Shown here piece by piece: positions 8,485 to 16,448 of a stretch of 64,000 bases of DNA (the stretch's first letter is position 1; each line of letters begins with the position of its first letter). Both the position numbers and the translations under genes were made by a program. This DNA is from an uncultured Clostridia bacterium. GTDB taxonomy: Bacteria; Bacillota; Clostridia; Saccharofermentanales; Saccharofermentanaceae. The notes beneath the pieces were generated by a model that worked only from the letters and a program-made list of their open reading frames with translations, did not search any database and was not told the DNA's origin. The stretch lies in NCBI GenBank assembly GCA_946403085.1, contig CAMIYM010000002.1:1-64000 (forward strand). Direction: 5' to 3'.

Positions 8485-9276
8485 CTATTTAAACAGCACC
8501 ATATAAAGATAGCATCCGCCCACAGATATCACATTGCTCATGCTGTGCATTATCATTGGATAAATAACGCTTTTCGATCTTATAAAAGTATATCCGTAAA
8601 AGATTCCCAGAACAAAAGCATAACAGACCTGAAACCACGGAATCGAGAAAGTGAATACATTAATATGGGCAACACCAAAGAGAACAGCTGTACTGATAAC
8701 GGCTATAGCCCTGTCTCTTTTACTTTCAGGATCAAGCACACTTAACAGCAAGGTTATAGGCAGAGACCTGAAAAGGATCTCTTCTGACGGACCGGAAAGC
8801 AGCAACTGGAACCCGAGTGTTCCAATTACATTTGTCGGATTCAGTTCATAATCGTAAGTACTTATGGTATTGGTAAACGAGCCGGCGAAATAAATAGCGA
8901 GATAATAGACAGCTATTGCAACGCAGAAAAGTACCGTGTCTTTAATGCCCTTGGAATCCATACGCGGCCTGAGATAAAACCCTTCTATCTTCTTTACCTT
9001 CCGGATGATAAATATCAAAGCCAGAGCACAGAGCATTTGTATTATGTGATGCACCGACACCTGTAAAAACAGATCATCTGGATCCAAAGCGGAATAATCA
9101 AACAGTCGGGATATGAAGAACCCGAAGCGGCTGAATAGAAGCTGTACCGCAAAAAGTGCAGCAACCAAGGCCACTGTTATAACATATTTGGTATTGTGCT
9201 TTGATTCTATACTCATACGTTTCTCAAACCTAATGATCCGCATAACCTCCAGGTATTCTTCACTCGGACCATGCAT
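8485..9276 (-). CDS. CPBP family intramembrane protease
   Basis: 263 residues, about seven membrane segments, with the family motif PSEEILFRSL (EExxxR) and a later VLFGVAHIN histidine motif, ending with an IMHSMSNVI motif. This is the second CPBP gene of the window. The start is uncertain: ATG 9276 is the longest, while ATG 9243 has GGAGG only two bases away and ATG 9216 lacks a clear site. The likely role is membrane-embedded proteolysis, with unknown substrate. Confidence 0.8.
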   Translation of the reverse strand: MHGPSEEYLEVMRIIRFEKRMSIESKHNTKYVITVALVAALFAVQLLFSRFGFFISRLFDYSALDPDDLFLQVSVHHIIQMLCALALIFIIRKVKKIEGFYLRPRMDSKGIKDTVLFCVAIAVYYLAIYFAGSFTNTISTYDYELNPTNVIGTLGFQLLLSGPSEEILFRSLPITLLLSVLDPESKRDRAIAVISTAVLFGVAHINVFTFSIPWFQVCYAFVLGIFYGYTFIRSKSVIYPMIMHSMSNVISVGGCYLYMVLFK

Positions 9277-9295
9277 TTCTCTTTTTACTTTTAAT

Positions 9296-9889
9296 CTACC
9301 AACTTCGTCTTTTGGGTTTTATTGGTGCGGGGCGGATCATATCCTTGAATCTTTCCCACTTGGTATATTCTCCGGTATTCAATATATACTCCCGGAAATT
9401 GAAGCTGGCCTTAACTTCTTCGTCTTGATAACGGTGTCTGCCTTCACTCACGGAAGCACTGTCTTCATGGGTAAGATATTTCAGCCTTTCCGATATCCAA
9501 TATCTTTTGCTTAAAAAGTCGGGATACGGAGCATAATGTATATCAAAGATCTCCTCTATGTCCTTATCGTAACACTTCTTATCAACAAAGCAGACAATAC
9601 GCCAGTATGACTCTTTCTTATCACCCGCATACGGAGGCGCTTTCATCATCTCTTCCACATATTCTTCACAGGAAGAATACTTCTCCATCCCTTCAAAACC
9701 ATTTGCCCAATTGTATCTTAGACCGTTCGGGCGGCAGCGCATGTCAAACTCTGTGTAGTATTCCTTATCCTGCAGGATATATGCCCAGTTACGAATCATG
9801 GGATGGTTCAGCGCTGACCGGATAAAAGATTCCGTATCGCCATGTTCACCATCTTTGATGCTCACAAAATAACAATAATCCTTGCCCAC
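9296..9889 (-). CDS. hypothetical protein, faintly Rep-like
   Basis: 197 residues, no signal or membrane segment. The N-terminal third contains RNWAYILQDKEYYTE, which recalls the WAYILHDKD motif of rolling-circle plasmid replication proteins. The HUH histidines and the catalytic Tyr motif are not evident, so any nuclease activity is doubtful. AGGAG lies five bases before GTG 9889, which I prefer over GTG 9895. It sits among ordinary chromosomal genes. It could be a domesticated or decayed relative of such proteins, or the likeness may be chance. Confidence 0.55.
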   Translation of the reverse strand: MGKDYCYFVSIKDGEHGDTESFIRSALNHPMIRNWAYILQDKEYYTEFDMRCRPNGLRYNWANGFEGMEKYSSCEEYVEEMMKAPPYAGDKKESYWRIVCFVDKKCYDKDIEEIFDIHYAPYPDFLSKRYWISERLKYLTHEDSASVSEGRHRYQDEEVKASFNFREYILNTGEYTKWERFKDMIRPAPIKPKRRSW

Positions 9890-9914
9890 TGACACTCCTG
9901 AACATACAATTCGA

Positions 9915-9932
9915 GCCGGGATTGCTCCCGGC
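9915..9932 (-). terminator. hairpin after the L7/L12-like-domain gene
   Basis: Seven-base-pair stem GCCGGGA/TCCCGGC with a four-base loop, nine bases after the stop of the 9941-10834 gene. There is no T-run, so termination would be weak. The same structure recurs at 3370-3398. Confidence 0.4.
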
Positions 9933-9940
9933 CTGTATGA

Positions 9941-10834
9941 CTATTCAAAATATCTTTCCACAAGATCCTTAGCTATGCGAAGGCCTTCGCCGGTATACTC
10001 ACGGGCTTCCTTTATAGCCTCGATCTTCCTGCCCTGCCTTACGAGTTCAGAAATCTTTTCTTTCTCGTTATCTGGGAGTTTAACTAGTACATTTTCGAGA
10101 TATGCCTTATATCTTGGTCCGTCATTGACAAGCTCCTGCTGTGCTTGAGCAAATGCTTCTACGTCTTTTTGGCGCTGCTCTGCGATCCGCTGCTGAGCTT
10201 CCTGCTTAGATGCAACTTGCTGAATTACAGGCACTCTGCCATTCTTCTTTATAAACTCAACCATCTTACCGGCAGTAACGGCATCATTACTTCGAAGAAA
10301 ATGAAGCGATAAAACCTCTTCTCCTTCATAGCCGGCGAAAACAAGCCTGGGCGGTTTATTCCTTGTCTCCACGCAGTAGTGATCATATTGAGAAACATAG
10401 CAGACTTTATCTTCCTTCTCGCCATCTTTGTATTTAACCGTGACTTTCTGCTCATCAATGATCAGGCATGATTCCTTGAAACAGAATGGCTGTCTGCCGA
10501 TCAGGATCATAATCAAGAGACCGATGCCAAATGCGATCATCGCGGCTATCCAGGCTTTATCATCAAGGTAAACCCGGCCAATTCCATAAGCGATAGCAGT
10601 TGGCAATATAACCAGATATCCCGAAAAGGTAATCAAAGCGATCACCTTCAGTTTCTTTGTGTATCCGCAAGAGTAAAAGACAAGACGGTCGGAAAGATAC
10701 TCATTAGGTTTTGACGTAGTATTTTTTTGACGGGCAAACATAGCACCCGTAACTATAAGCAGTACGAAAAAAACTACGGAAAGCACTGTTCCCAATGTAT
10801 AAGTAAGCAGTTCCTGAATGTAATAGGTGTTCAT
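9941..10834 (-). CDS. membrane protein with C-terminal ribosomal L7/L12-like domain
   Basis: 297 residues. An N-terminal membrane segment (about 13-33) and two further segments (about 65-110) precede a soluble region, and a Gln/Glu-rich coiled-coil-like stretch follows (residues 205-235). The C-terminus resembles the ribosomal protein L7/L12 C-terminal domain: ISELVRQGRKIEAIKEAR, then GLRIAKDLVERYFE. This domain fused to membrane segments occurs in uncharacterised Clostridia proteins and is not a ribosomal protein. The ribosome site is weak. The tail has a relic copy at 3402-3425. Function unknown. Confidence 0.7.
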   Translation of the reverse strand: MNTYYIQELLTYTLGTVLSVVFFVLLIVTGAMFARQKNTTSKPNEYLSDRLVFYSCGYTKKLKVIALITFSGYLVILPTAIAYGIGRVYLDDKAWIAAMIAFGIGLLIMILIGRQPFCFKESCLIIDEQKVTVKYKDGEKEDKVCYVSQYDHYCVETRNKPPRLVFAGYEGEEVLSLHFLRSNDAVTAGKMVEFIKKNGRVPVIQQVASKQEAQQRIAEQRQKDVEAFAQAQQELVNDGPRYKAYLENVLVKLPDNEKEKISELVRQGRKIEAIKEAREYTGEGLRIAKDLVERYFE

Positions 10835-10885
10835 TATGCTTTATTCTTCTTTCCTGTTTTTTAACTTAGCTATTGTTATGCAAAA

Positions 10886-10966
10886 TTAATCATTATTATA
10901 CTTTATCCCACAACTGCACTTCCACATATGCATACTTTCCAAGTGATTGCAGTTTAAACACTCCAT
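10886..10966 (-). CDS. possible 26-residue zinc-ribbon peptide
   Basis: ATG 10966 opens a 26-codon frame overlapping the last 13 bases of the hydrolase gene. The product starts MECLNC and later has CSCG, a CxxC/CxC pair spaced like a tiny zinc ribbon. The ribosome site is poor (GGA four bases away), but the overlap would allow coupled translation. It may be the broken head of a zinc-ribbon protein or a chance frame. Confidence 0.25.
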   Translation of the reverse strand: MECLNCNHLESMHMWKCSCGIKYNND

Positions 10967-11805
10967 TTTTCCAAGGAGTTTAATATGATCGCCAATGTTT
11001 CTTCACGTGCCTTCTGACATTCCTCCGGATACTTCTTTTCTCTTGGGAGCATATTATTGTTAACGGGAAAGTACCCGAGATTATGGCTTCCCGTTTCCGA
11101 ATTGATATGCTTGAAACCATGCTTGAACCCACTCCTTTGAAGTCTTTTCACGAGCAGTTCGGCATCCCGTTTTGCAGGTACTGATTCGTCATGCGTGGAT
11201 GTAAGTAACAGAATATCTCCGTTTATTCTCTCCACCGGAATCTCGTTCTCGGAAGTTCCCTTTATATCCCACTCGTCAAAGAAATATAAAAGCTTTATGT
11301 TGTGTTCCCTTACACATCTTCTAATAAACGAGGAGAACAGTCTTTCCTTCTTAACATAGGGAAAGTCGCGGCCGTTAAATGAAACCATTGCCTTGCAAGG
11401 GTCTTCGCCGGGTCCTCCGGTACCCTGCATGATGTGACCAAAGGACGAGGCAGCGATCACAAGGCTTATGTCGGGGACTACACTTGCCGCGAGTAGCGCC
11501 ATTCCGGCGCCCTTTGAATTGCCGTAGATCCCGATGCGCTTAAATCCCATCCGCTTCATCTCGTCGCAAGCAGCCTGGAATTGTTCCAGGGGAATTGCCC
11601 TCATGCCTTTTTTCTGTCCTTCACCGCCATAGTAGGACATTGCAAGTGTGGAGTATCCCTTTCCTGCAAAAAGGGCTGCATATTTTGAAGGAAGATCCAG
11701 CCCTTTAAGTCCCTGTACGACTATCAAAAGTCTATCGTCATTCCTTTGCGCTCTGTAAAGGATCCCTTCAAATCCGTCTTTTAAATATTTGAATCGTTCT
11801 TCCAC
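10954..11805 (-). CDS. alpha/beta hydrolase, BAAT C-terminal (acyl-CoA thioesterase-like) family
   Basis: 283 residues. The nucleophile elbow is IGIYGNSKGAG with Ser 97 in GNSKG, characteristic of the BAAT_C/acyl-CoA thioester hydrolase group. The acid is likely in THDESVP and the His in GSHNLGYFP. There is no signal peptide, so it is cytoplasmic. Members cleave acyl-thioesters or conjugate acyl groups; here the substrate is unknown. The start is GTG 11805 with AGAGG eight bases upstream. Confidence 0.8.
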   Translation of the reverse strand: MEERFKYLKDGFEGILYRAQRNDDRLLIVVQGLKGLDLPSKYAALFAGKGYSTLAMSYYGGEGQKKGMRAIPLEQFQAACDEMKRMGFKRIGIYGNSKGAGMALLAASVVPDISLVIAASSFGHIMQGTGGPGEDPCKAMVSFNGRDFPYVKKERLFSSFIRRCVREHNIKLLYFFDEWDIKGTSENEIPVERINGDILLLTSTHDESVPAKRDAELLVKRLQRSGFKHGFKHINSETGSHNLGYFPVNNNMLPREKKYPEECQKAREETLAIILNSLEKWSV

Positions 11806-11904
11806 TGTTGTAACCTCTTAGCTTGTTTTCGGGGTTATTATACTGCAAACGATTAGCCGCCGCTAACTACAAAGCGTTTCTGTTTTAAATACTTCGGCTG
11901 AGCA

Positions 11905-11934
11905 TAAAAAGGCCTCTGATCTCTCAGAGGCCTT
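11905..11934 (-). terminator. intrinsic terminator of the 11966-12331 gene
   Basis: Perfect eleven-base-pair stem (AAGGCCTCTGA with TCAGAGGCCTT, 11909-11934), four-base loop, then TTTTT on the minus strand. Confidence 0.85.
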
Positions 11935-11965
11935 GGTTCAGTTAATCCGCAAACTTACAGTTTGA

Positions 11966-12331
11966 TCAGAGCTTGTATTTATCACTTATGTCGGGATAGA
12001 ACTGCTTCAGCAGATTGTTCCATTGCTTTGCGGTCTTGCCGACATTGTTGTAATAACCGATATAACCGGCTACACCAGCGGCGATGATCAAAAAAACAAA
12101 GCTTATGATCCCGACGACAAGCTTGTCTGCGATGATCGAACCGATCAGTGTGACCAATCCAAAGAAAGCGATAACCGCAGCGAGGATGATAACTGGCGTC
12201 TTTTGCTTTTTCTTTTTTTCGCTCAGGATGCCATATGCCTGAGCTATCTGATCTTCTTTATACTCTTTTTTGCGAAGTGCGCTTTCAAGCTGAACACTGA
12301 TGCTGTAAACGGGAATCTCTACGATCTGCAT
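11966..12331 (-). CDS. small two-segment membrane protein
   Basis: 121 residues: a soluble N-terminal 40 residues ending in a Lys-rich patch (EKKKKQK), then two hydrophobic segments (about 45-65 and 68-92) and a short C-terminal tail. GGGGAGG lies eight bases before ATG 12331 and a strong terminator follows, so it is a single-gene unit. No family recognised; a role in the membrane is all the sequence shows. Confidence 0.7.
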   Translation of the reverse strand: MQIVEIPVYSISVQLESALRKKEYKEDQIAQAYGILSEKKKKQKTPVIILAAVIAFFGLVTLIGSIIADKLVVGIISFVFLIIAAGVAGYIGYYNNVGKTAKQWNNLLKQFYPDISDKYKL

Positions 12332-12390
12332 ATTCTTATCCTCCCCACAAAATATATTTATATTGTATTTTAAAATCCTCTCAATTAACA

Positions 12391-12504
12391 GTGAAACTTA
12401 AAGCGGGAAAGCTACAGCATCAGCATATAGTCTTTGAAGGAACAAAAAAAGTTCAGACTCTTTCTGTTCAGGATTATCCGGCTGGTTCGAGAGATAAACG
12501 ATAA
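12391..12504 (+). other. open 37-codon frame, possible gene relic
   Basis: GTG 12391 to TAA 12502-12504. The product has a protein-like composition (KLKAGKLQHQHIVFEG, then VQDYPAGSRDKR) but no ribosome site and no recognised family. It occupies the middle of an otherwise empty 244-base gap between divergent genes. It could be the tail of a lost gene or chance. Confidence 0.2.
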
Positions 12505-12575
12505 ATTTCTAATTATCAGTTATGCAACATTATGGCGCCATCTTCTGTATATATAGTATGGAGGTGACGCTTATT

Positions 12576-13319
12576 ATGAAAAAGACGTTTAAGACAACAG
12601 CCGCAGTTCTAGTATCTTCATTTGTTCTGGCAGGATTTACGTCCTGTGGAAAACCTGCCGATAAACCTTCTGACACATCAACACCATCATCAATTCTGAA
12701 TACTACTGAAGAATCCACAGATGCGGAATCATCGGTAAAAGACGATGATGTTAAAGCGCCTGACGCTATTTTTACGGAAACTGAATTAGTAAAGATCGGT
12801 GAGCACACATATTATCCGGCGGATCTTTTCGACGGAAGTGATCGCAATAAGCAGTATAAGGATCACATGATATCGCAGCTTCAGCAGGCAGATAAAGATC
12901 TTCACGATGACATATATGTGCACGGCATAGGAGAGTCCGAGGTGAAGGGTGAATTCCGCTTTTTCGGAAAGATGATGAAGGACGGTGTCATCTGGGAAAC
13001 GGCAGACATGACCTGCTGGTACAGCGAGGAAAACGGGAGTGAGTGGAACATTAATTCAAAATTCAGAAGAGCAGACTTTAACAACAGCGGTCTGATCAAG
13101 GCTGAATCAGTATTCGACAAAGTCTATGAGACTGCATCAGATCCCAAGAACGTCAAAGCGATGGGGACTAGTAAGATAACCGGTACATATCTCCTCGTTG
13201 CAGATGCCAATGGCACACTCTATTACGAGTTTACGATATGCAAACACAGCGTGGTCTGTGTCGATGCGAAGACCGGAGAGATAATTTCAGAGCGCTACTG
13301 GGACGGCAGATATACCTGA
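12576..13319 (+). CDS. lipoprotein of unknown function
   Basis: 247 residues. Signal peptide with lipobox AGFTSC, then a Ser/Thr/Glu/Asp-rich linker (about 25-65) and a folded domain with many Tyr and Trp. The start is ATG 12576, since GGAGGTGA lies about 8-11 bases upstream; the longer frame from 12522 would bury the signal peptide. Anchored to the outer face of the membrane. The domain has mixed strands (HTYYPADLFDG, later DANGTLYYEFTIC) but no recognised family. Confidence 0.7.
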   Translation: MKKTFKTTAAVLVSSFVLAGFTSCGKPADKPSDTSTPSSILNTTEESTDAESSVKDDDVKAPDAIFTETELVKIGEHTYYPADLFDGSDRNKQYKDHMISQLQQADKDLHDDIYVHGIGESEVKGEFRFFGKMMKDGVIWETADMTCWYSEENGSEWNINSKFRRADFNNSGLIKAESVFDKVYETASDPKNVKAMGTSKITGTYLLVADANGTLYYEFTICKHSVVCVDAKTGEIISERYWDGRYT

Positions 13320-13655
13320 TTGCTTAATGCTATAGAAATGTTGCTTCGTATCAGCCATTATTTGCTTTTCCGGCCAGTTGTTTCGTATCCATCTCCTGTA
13401 TCCCGCTGCAGATTTCACACACCTTATCCTTTCAGGTGTTAATCAATCGATTTATTACTTTGCATTAATCTGCCAATTCACATATTCTAAGGGTTGCCCC
13501 TCAACATGAATTATTGCATCGCTGTTAATTCACTTGATAACTTTTTAGTGACTTAACATAATTAGTTGAGACCAAACGCCGTCTTAGTGCATCTAATGGA
13601 TAGAGAATGGAAAACAAATCTCCATTCGATTGTGTACACAAGGAAAGAGTAAGTA
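13320..13655. other. 336-base intergenic region, no gene
   Basis: No supported gene. It holds a weak hairpin (ACACCT/AGGTGT, about 13419-13440), a GACTTAACATAATTA word at 13551 that also occurs at 3448, and the perfect palindrome described separately just before the ECF-2 gene. Confidence 0.5.
13630..13641 (+). promoter_or_regulatory. perfect palindrome TTGTGTACACAA before ECF sigma 2
   Basis: A twelve-base perfect palindrome that ends right where the ribosome site of the ECF-2 gene begins (ATG 13656). Its core GTGTACAC matches the arms of the paired inverted repeats before ECF sigma 3 (59370-59462). Its position in the leader suggests a repressor site, or part of the leader RNA. Confidence 0.45.
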
Positions 13656-14159
13656 ATGCAGATTGATGAAACGACAAGGCTTGTAAAACTCGCCAAAAAG
13701 CACGATAAGCTTGCCTTTGCCGAGCTGATGCAGGGGCACATGCAGGAGATGTACAAAGTCGGACTGGCAATCCTTATGAATGATGAGGATGTTGCCGATG
13801 CCGTCAGTGAGACGATCCTTAATTGCTTTGAGAAGTTAAATACACTAAGAGAAGACAAGTATTTCAAGACATGGATGACGAGGATCCTTATAAACAATTG
13901 TTATAAGATCCTGGATGTCAGGAAGCATCAGACAGGCCTCGAAGAATGGGAAGAACCTGCTGTAACTGACGAATACAATGTCGAACTCAAGGACGCTTTA
14001 TCTTCTATTGATGAGAAATACAGAACGGTCATCACTCTATATTACTTAGGGGAATATAGCACCAAAGAAATTGCCTCGATGCTTCATATCCCAAAGAGTA
14101 CGGTAACTACCTGGCTCCAAAGGGGCAGAGAGCAACTCTCAAAGTACTATGGCAGCTAA
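13656..14159 (+). CDS. ECF-type RNA polymerase sigma factor 2
   Basis: 167 residues with sigma-2 (LAFAELMQGHMQEMYKVGL and DVADAVSETILNCFEKL) and sigma-4 (YSTKEIASMLHIPKSTVTTW) regions. It begins MQIDETTRLVKLAKK, like many Clostridia SigV/SigW-type factors. AAGGAAAG precedes the ATG. The next gene starts 19 bases downstream and encodes a membrane partner, so this is a sigma/anti-sigma operon. The target promoters cannot be read from one window. Confidence 0.9.
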   Translation: MQIDETTRLVKLAKKHDKLAFAELMQGHMQEMYKVGLAILMNDEDVADAVSETILNCFEKLNTLREDKYFKTWMTRILINNCYKILDVRKHQTGLEEWEEPAVTDEYNVELKDALSSIDEKYRTVITLYYLGEYSTKEIASMLHIPKSTVTTWLQRGREQLSKYYGS

Positions 14160-14178
14160 GAGTTAATAGGAGATGGAC

Positions 14179-15525
14179 ATGAAAAATAAGAATATTTTCG
14201 AGAAAAACGCAAAGATTCCGGATATCGTACAGCAGAAAGCAAATGCTGCTTTCAGTGAGATATATAACCGTCAGGATGAGCCGGTCGAAAAGTCTCAAAA
14301 AACACATAAATCAACCAGAGCAATGGTTATAAAGATTGCATCAACAGCTGTTGCTGCGGCCATAACTGTAGCCGTGTTATTTGCCGCAATAGCATATTTT
14401 GGCGGTCAGAAACCGGAACATCCCGAACATCCCGAACAGTCCGAACTTTCCGTCGGCACCGGCGTCGTCGACGAGCAGTTTGCGGTCATGGTTTGCAAGG
14501 TAAAGCTTGAACCTGAAGCTTCGCTCCCGATAAGTCTGGATGTCGGCAAACAGGCATTCGGTTATGGTGTTGACTGGGATGGCAATGCAAATTATCAGAT
14601 AAATTTCCCCATCTCGGTCGAGGGCGAAAATATCTCTACCGTGAATTTCAAAGTGAAAAACGCGGCCTTTGAAGTCGTAAGCATCGACGGTCCTTCCATT
14701 GTAAAGAGCGGTTCAACCGTAAAGCTTAATGATTTCCGTTCGACTTATGTTAATGGTTATGACATGTCAGGACATCCGATCGGAAAGACAATAGTAGGAT
14801 ATTACGATTCGTTCAGCGCAGATTACAGTACGCTTCAGACTTCCAAATACCTTTTTAACGTCTGCAATGCCATGACAGACCGTATGGATATTTATTGTCT
14901 GATAAATCACGAAGAAGATTTTCTCAGCAGGAGCTATATATTTACTTATTTGGTAAAGGATGTCGAAGTAACAGTCGAAGTCACCTTTGCGGATGGAACT
15001 ACAGCTTCAAGGACATTGGGCCTTTTCTGCAATACATATCCGGCAACAGATAAGATGGATGACGGAACAGAATACACATACGAAGCTATGCAGATCTTCT
15101 GCTACGATAAAAACGCTATAGATGATGCTACCAGGCAGTTGATCAGAGAACATATCGCCCGCTGCATTGAACTCTGCAAGGCCGAAGGAGTTGATTACTC
15201 AGGCTGGGATGAACCAACAAATACTGATGCGACTGTTGATGCGACGAACGCATCTGAGAGCACGGAAGCAACTGAAAGCACGGGTGAGACTGAGCCGACT
15301 GCTTCCAGCTCAGAAACGACTGCAGGCACGGATGCAACCGCCGTCACGGAAACAACTGTCAACACTGAACCGACTGCCGGTACTGATGCGACTGACAGTA
15401 CAGAACCGACTGCCGGCACGGATACGACTGTCAGTACAGAAACTACTGCCGGCACGGAAGAAACTAAAAGAACAGACGAGGTCAGCTCTACTGAAAACAC
15501 AGACAATGTCAGTTCTGACAATTAA
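14179..15525 (+). CDS. anti-sigma-like membrane protein with Thr/Ala/Glu-rich repeat tail (partner of ECF sigma 2)
   Basis: 448 residues. A 47-residue cytoplasmic part, one membrane segment (about 50-73), a Pro/Glu/His turn-rich linker, then an extracytoplasmic domain of about 260 residues of unknown family. The last 100 residues (from about 349) are low complexity, built of irregular units such as TEPTAGTDAT and TEATESTGE. ATG 14179 is chosen because AGGAG lies six bases upstream; ATG 14173 touches the site. The tail resembles wall-spanning or glycosylated linkers but ends without an anchor. The anti-sigma role is inferred from position and topology. Confidence 0.7.
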   Translation: MKNKNIFEKNAKIPDIVQQKANAAFSEIYNRQDEPVEKSQKTHKSTRAMVIKIASTAVAAAITVAVLFAAIAYFGGQKPEHPEHPEQSELSVGTGVVDEQFAVMVCKVKLEPEASLPISLDVGKQAFGYGVDWDGNANYQINFPISVEGENISTVNFKVKNAAFEVVSIDGPSIVKSGSTVKLNDFRSTYVNGYDMSGHPIGKTIVGYYDSFSADYSTLQTSKYLFNVCNAMTDRMDIYCLINHEEDFLSRSYIFTYLVKDVEVTVEVTFADGTTASRTLGLFCNTYPATDKMDDGTEYTYEAMQIFCYDKNAIDDATRQLIREHIARCIELCKAEGVDYSGWDEPTNTDATVDATNASESTEATESTGETEPTASSSETTAGTDATAVTETTVNTEPTAGTDATDSTEPTAGTDTTVSTETTAGTEETKRTDEVSSTENTDNVSSDN

Positions 15526-15601
15526 ACGGTAACTTCTGAAGATACCGGATTTGTTATGTCCGGATTTGAAGTAAAGAATATTCGGCCGCAAATGGGGATA
15601 T

Positions 15602-15635
15602 AAGGGTTGCTCCAAAATAGGGGCAACCCTTTTTA
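15602..15635 (+). terminator. intrinsic terminator of the ECF-2 operon
   Basis: Stem AAGGGTTGC/GCAACCCTT (15602-15631) followed by a T-run. It separates the ECF-2 operon from a convergent minus-strand gene. Confidence 0.8.
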
Positions 15636-15638
15636 TAA

Positions 15639-16013
15639 CTATGACAGCATTTCGATCATAGATACCGTAGCCAGTATAGATCCGATAAACGCGACCGTTC
15701 CGATTGCAATACCCGTTATCGGAAGCCAGAGCATTTTTCTTTTACGCTTTGTCAGCATAACGATAAGAGAGATTATTCCTGAGATGCCACCCAAAGGTGC
15801 GAGCATGTATCCGAGAACAGCACCCAATAAGAAGACTAACATCTTAGAGGCATCCTCTGAATGGATAAAAGGACTTGAGCCCTGATATGAAGGCATTGCT
15901 GAAGCTACTGCTATCAATACCATTCCTATCATTCCCAAGCCGGACATTACCATGGATATCCAGCCAAACACTTTGGCAGCTGTGGGAACCTTGGTTACAT
16001 TATTCTCAGTCAT
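15639..16013 (-). CDS. small membrane protein, DUF4190-like
   Basis: 124 residues with three hydrophobic segments (about 12-38, 62-95, 98-120) and a basic KRKRK loop. It resembles the loosely defined DUF4190 group of small Gram-positive membrane proteins. AAGGAG lies five bases before the ATG. The LytTR/DUF3021 operon ends 23 bases upstream, so it may be a fourth gene of that operon. Function unknown. Confidence 0.65.
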   Translation of the reverse strand: MTENNVTKVPTAAKVFGWISMVMSGLGMIGMVLIAVASAMPSYQGSSPFIHSEDASKMLVFLLGAVLGYMLAPLGGISGIISLIVMLTKRKRKMLWLPITGIAIGTVAFIGSILATVSMIEMLS

Positions 16014-16036
16014 ATATGCTCCTTTTCAGGCAGTCA

Positions 16037-16444
16037 TCATAACTGCCTGTCTTTATTCTCTTTCCTGATGTGCTCGTTGATATAACCAATGTCTCTCTTG
16101 ACCGTAAAAGCATCGATCACAAAGGCAAGCACCAGCACGACACCTACATATATAAATGCCATCCAGAAATTGCTTGGGTAGAACCATCCAACTATAAAGC
16201 CAAACAGCATTACGATCCCGGAGAAGACAAAATATTTAATGATGTAGCTCACTACGATCGTGAGTGACAGGTATTCATCGAAAAGGAAGTTTACAACCGT
16301 AATTATCAGTGCAAGTCCAAATAGAGCCAGTACGAGTGAGATCTCTGCCGTTACACCCGACCAGATGATCGACAATGTAAATACCGCAAGTATCATCAAA
16401 GCCGCAAGTATGCATGTGTCTTTAAGAATTTTCCTGACAGGCAT
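16037..16444 (-). CDS. DUF3021 family membrane protein
   Basis: 135 residues, four hydrophobic segments and a basic C-terminal tail (FTVKRDIGYINEHIRKEN). This is the usual shape of DUF3021 proteins, which are nearly always encoded right after a LytTR regulator and in known cases act as its membrane-bound inhibitor. Here the LytTR gene ends four bases upstream. The pair would form a membrane-controlled LytTR regulatory system. Confidence 0.8.
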   Translation of the reverse strand: MPVRKILKDTCILAALMILAVFTLSIIWSGVTAEISLVLALFGLALIITVVNFLFDEYLSLTIVVSYIIKYFVFSGIVMLFGFIVGWFYPSNFWMAFIYVGVVLVLAFVIDAFTVKRDIGYINEHIRKENKDRQL

Positions 16445-16448
16445 TTAT

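Noticed and set aside
9296..9889. An integrated plasmid around the Rep-like protein
   Set aside because: No mobilisation, partition or integrase genes, no flanking repeats, and neighbours are ordinary chromosomal genes.
9941..10834. Ribosomal protein L7/L12 (rplL)
   Set aside because: Only the last 45 residues resemble it; the rest is membrane segments and no ribosomal operon is near.
15195..15521. 108-codon minus-strand frame rich in Val and Ser
   Set aside because: Mirror image of the Thr-rich repeat tail; low complexity makes both strands open.
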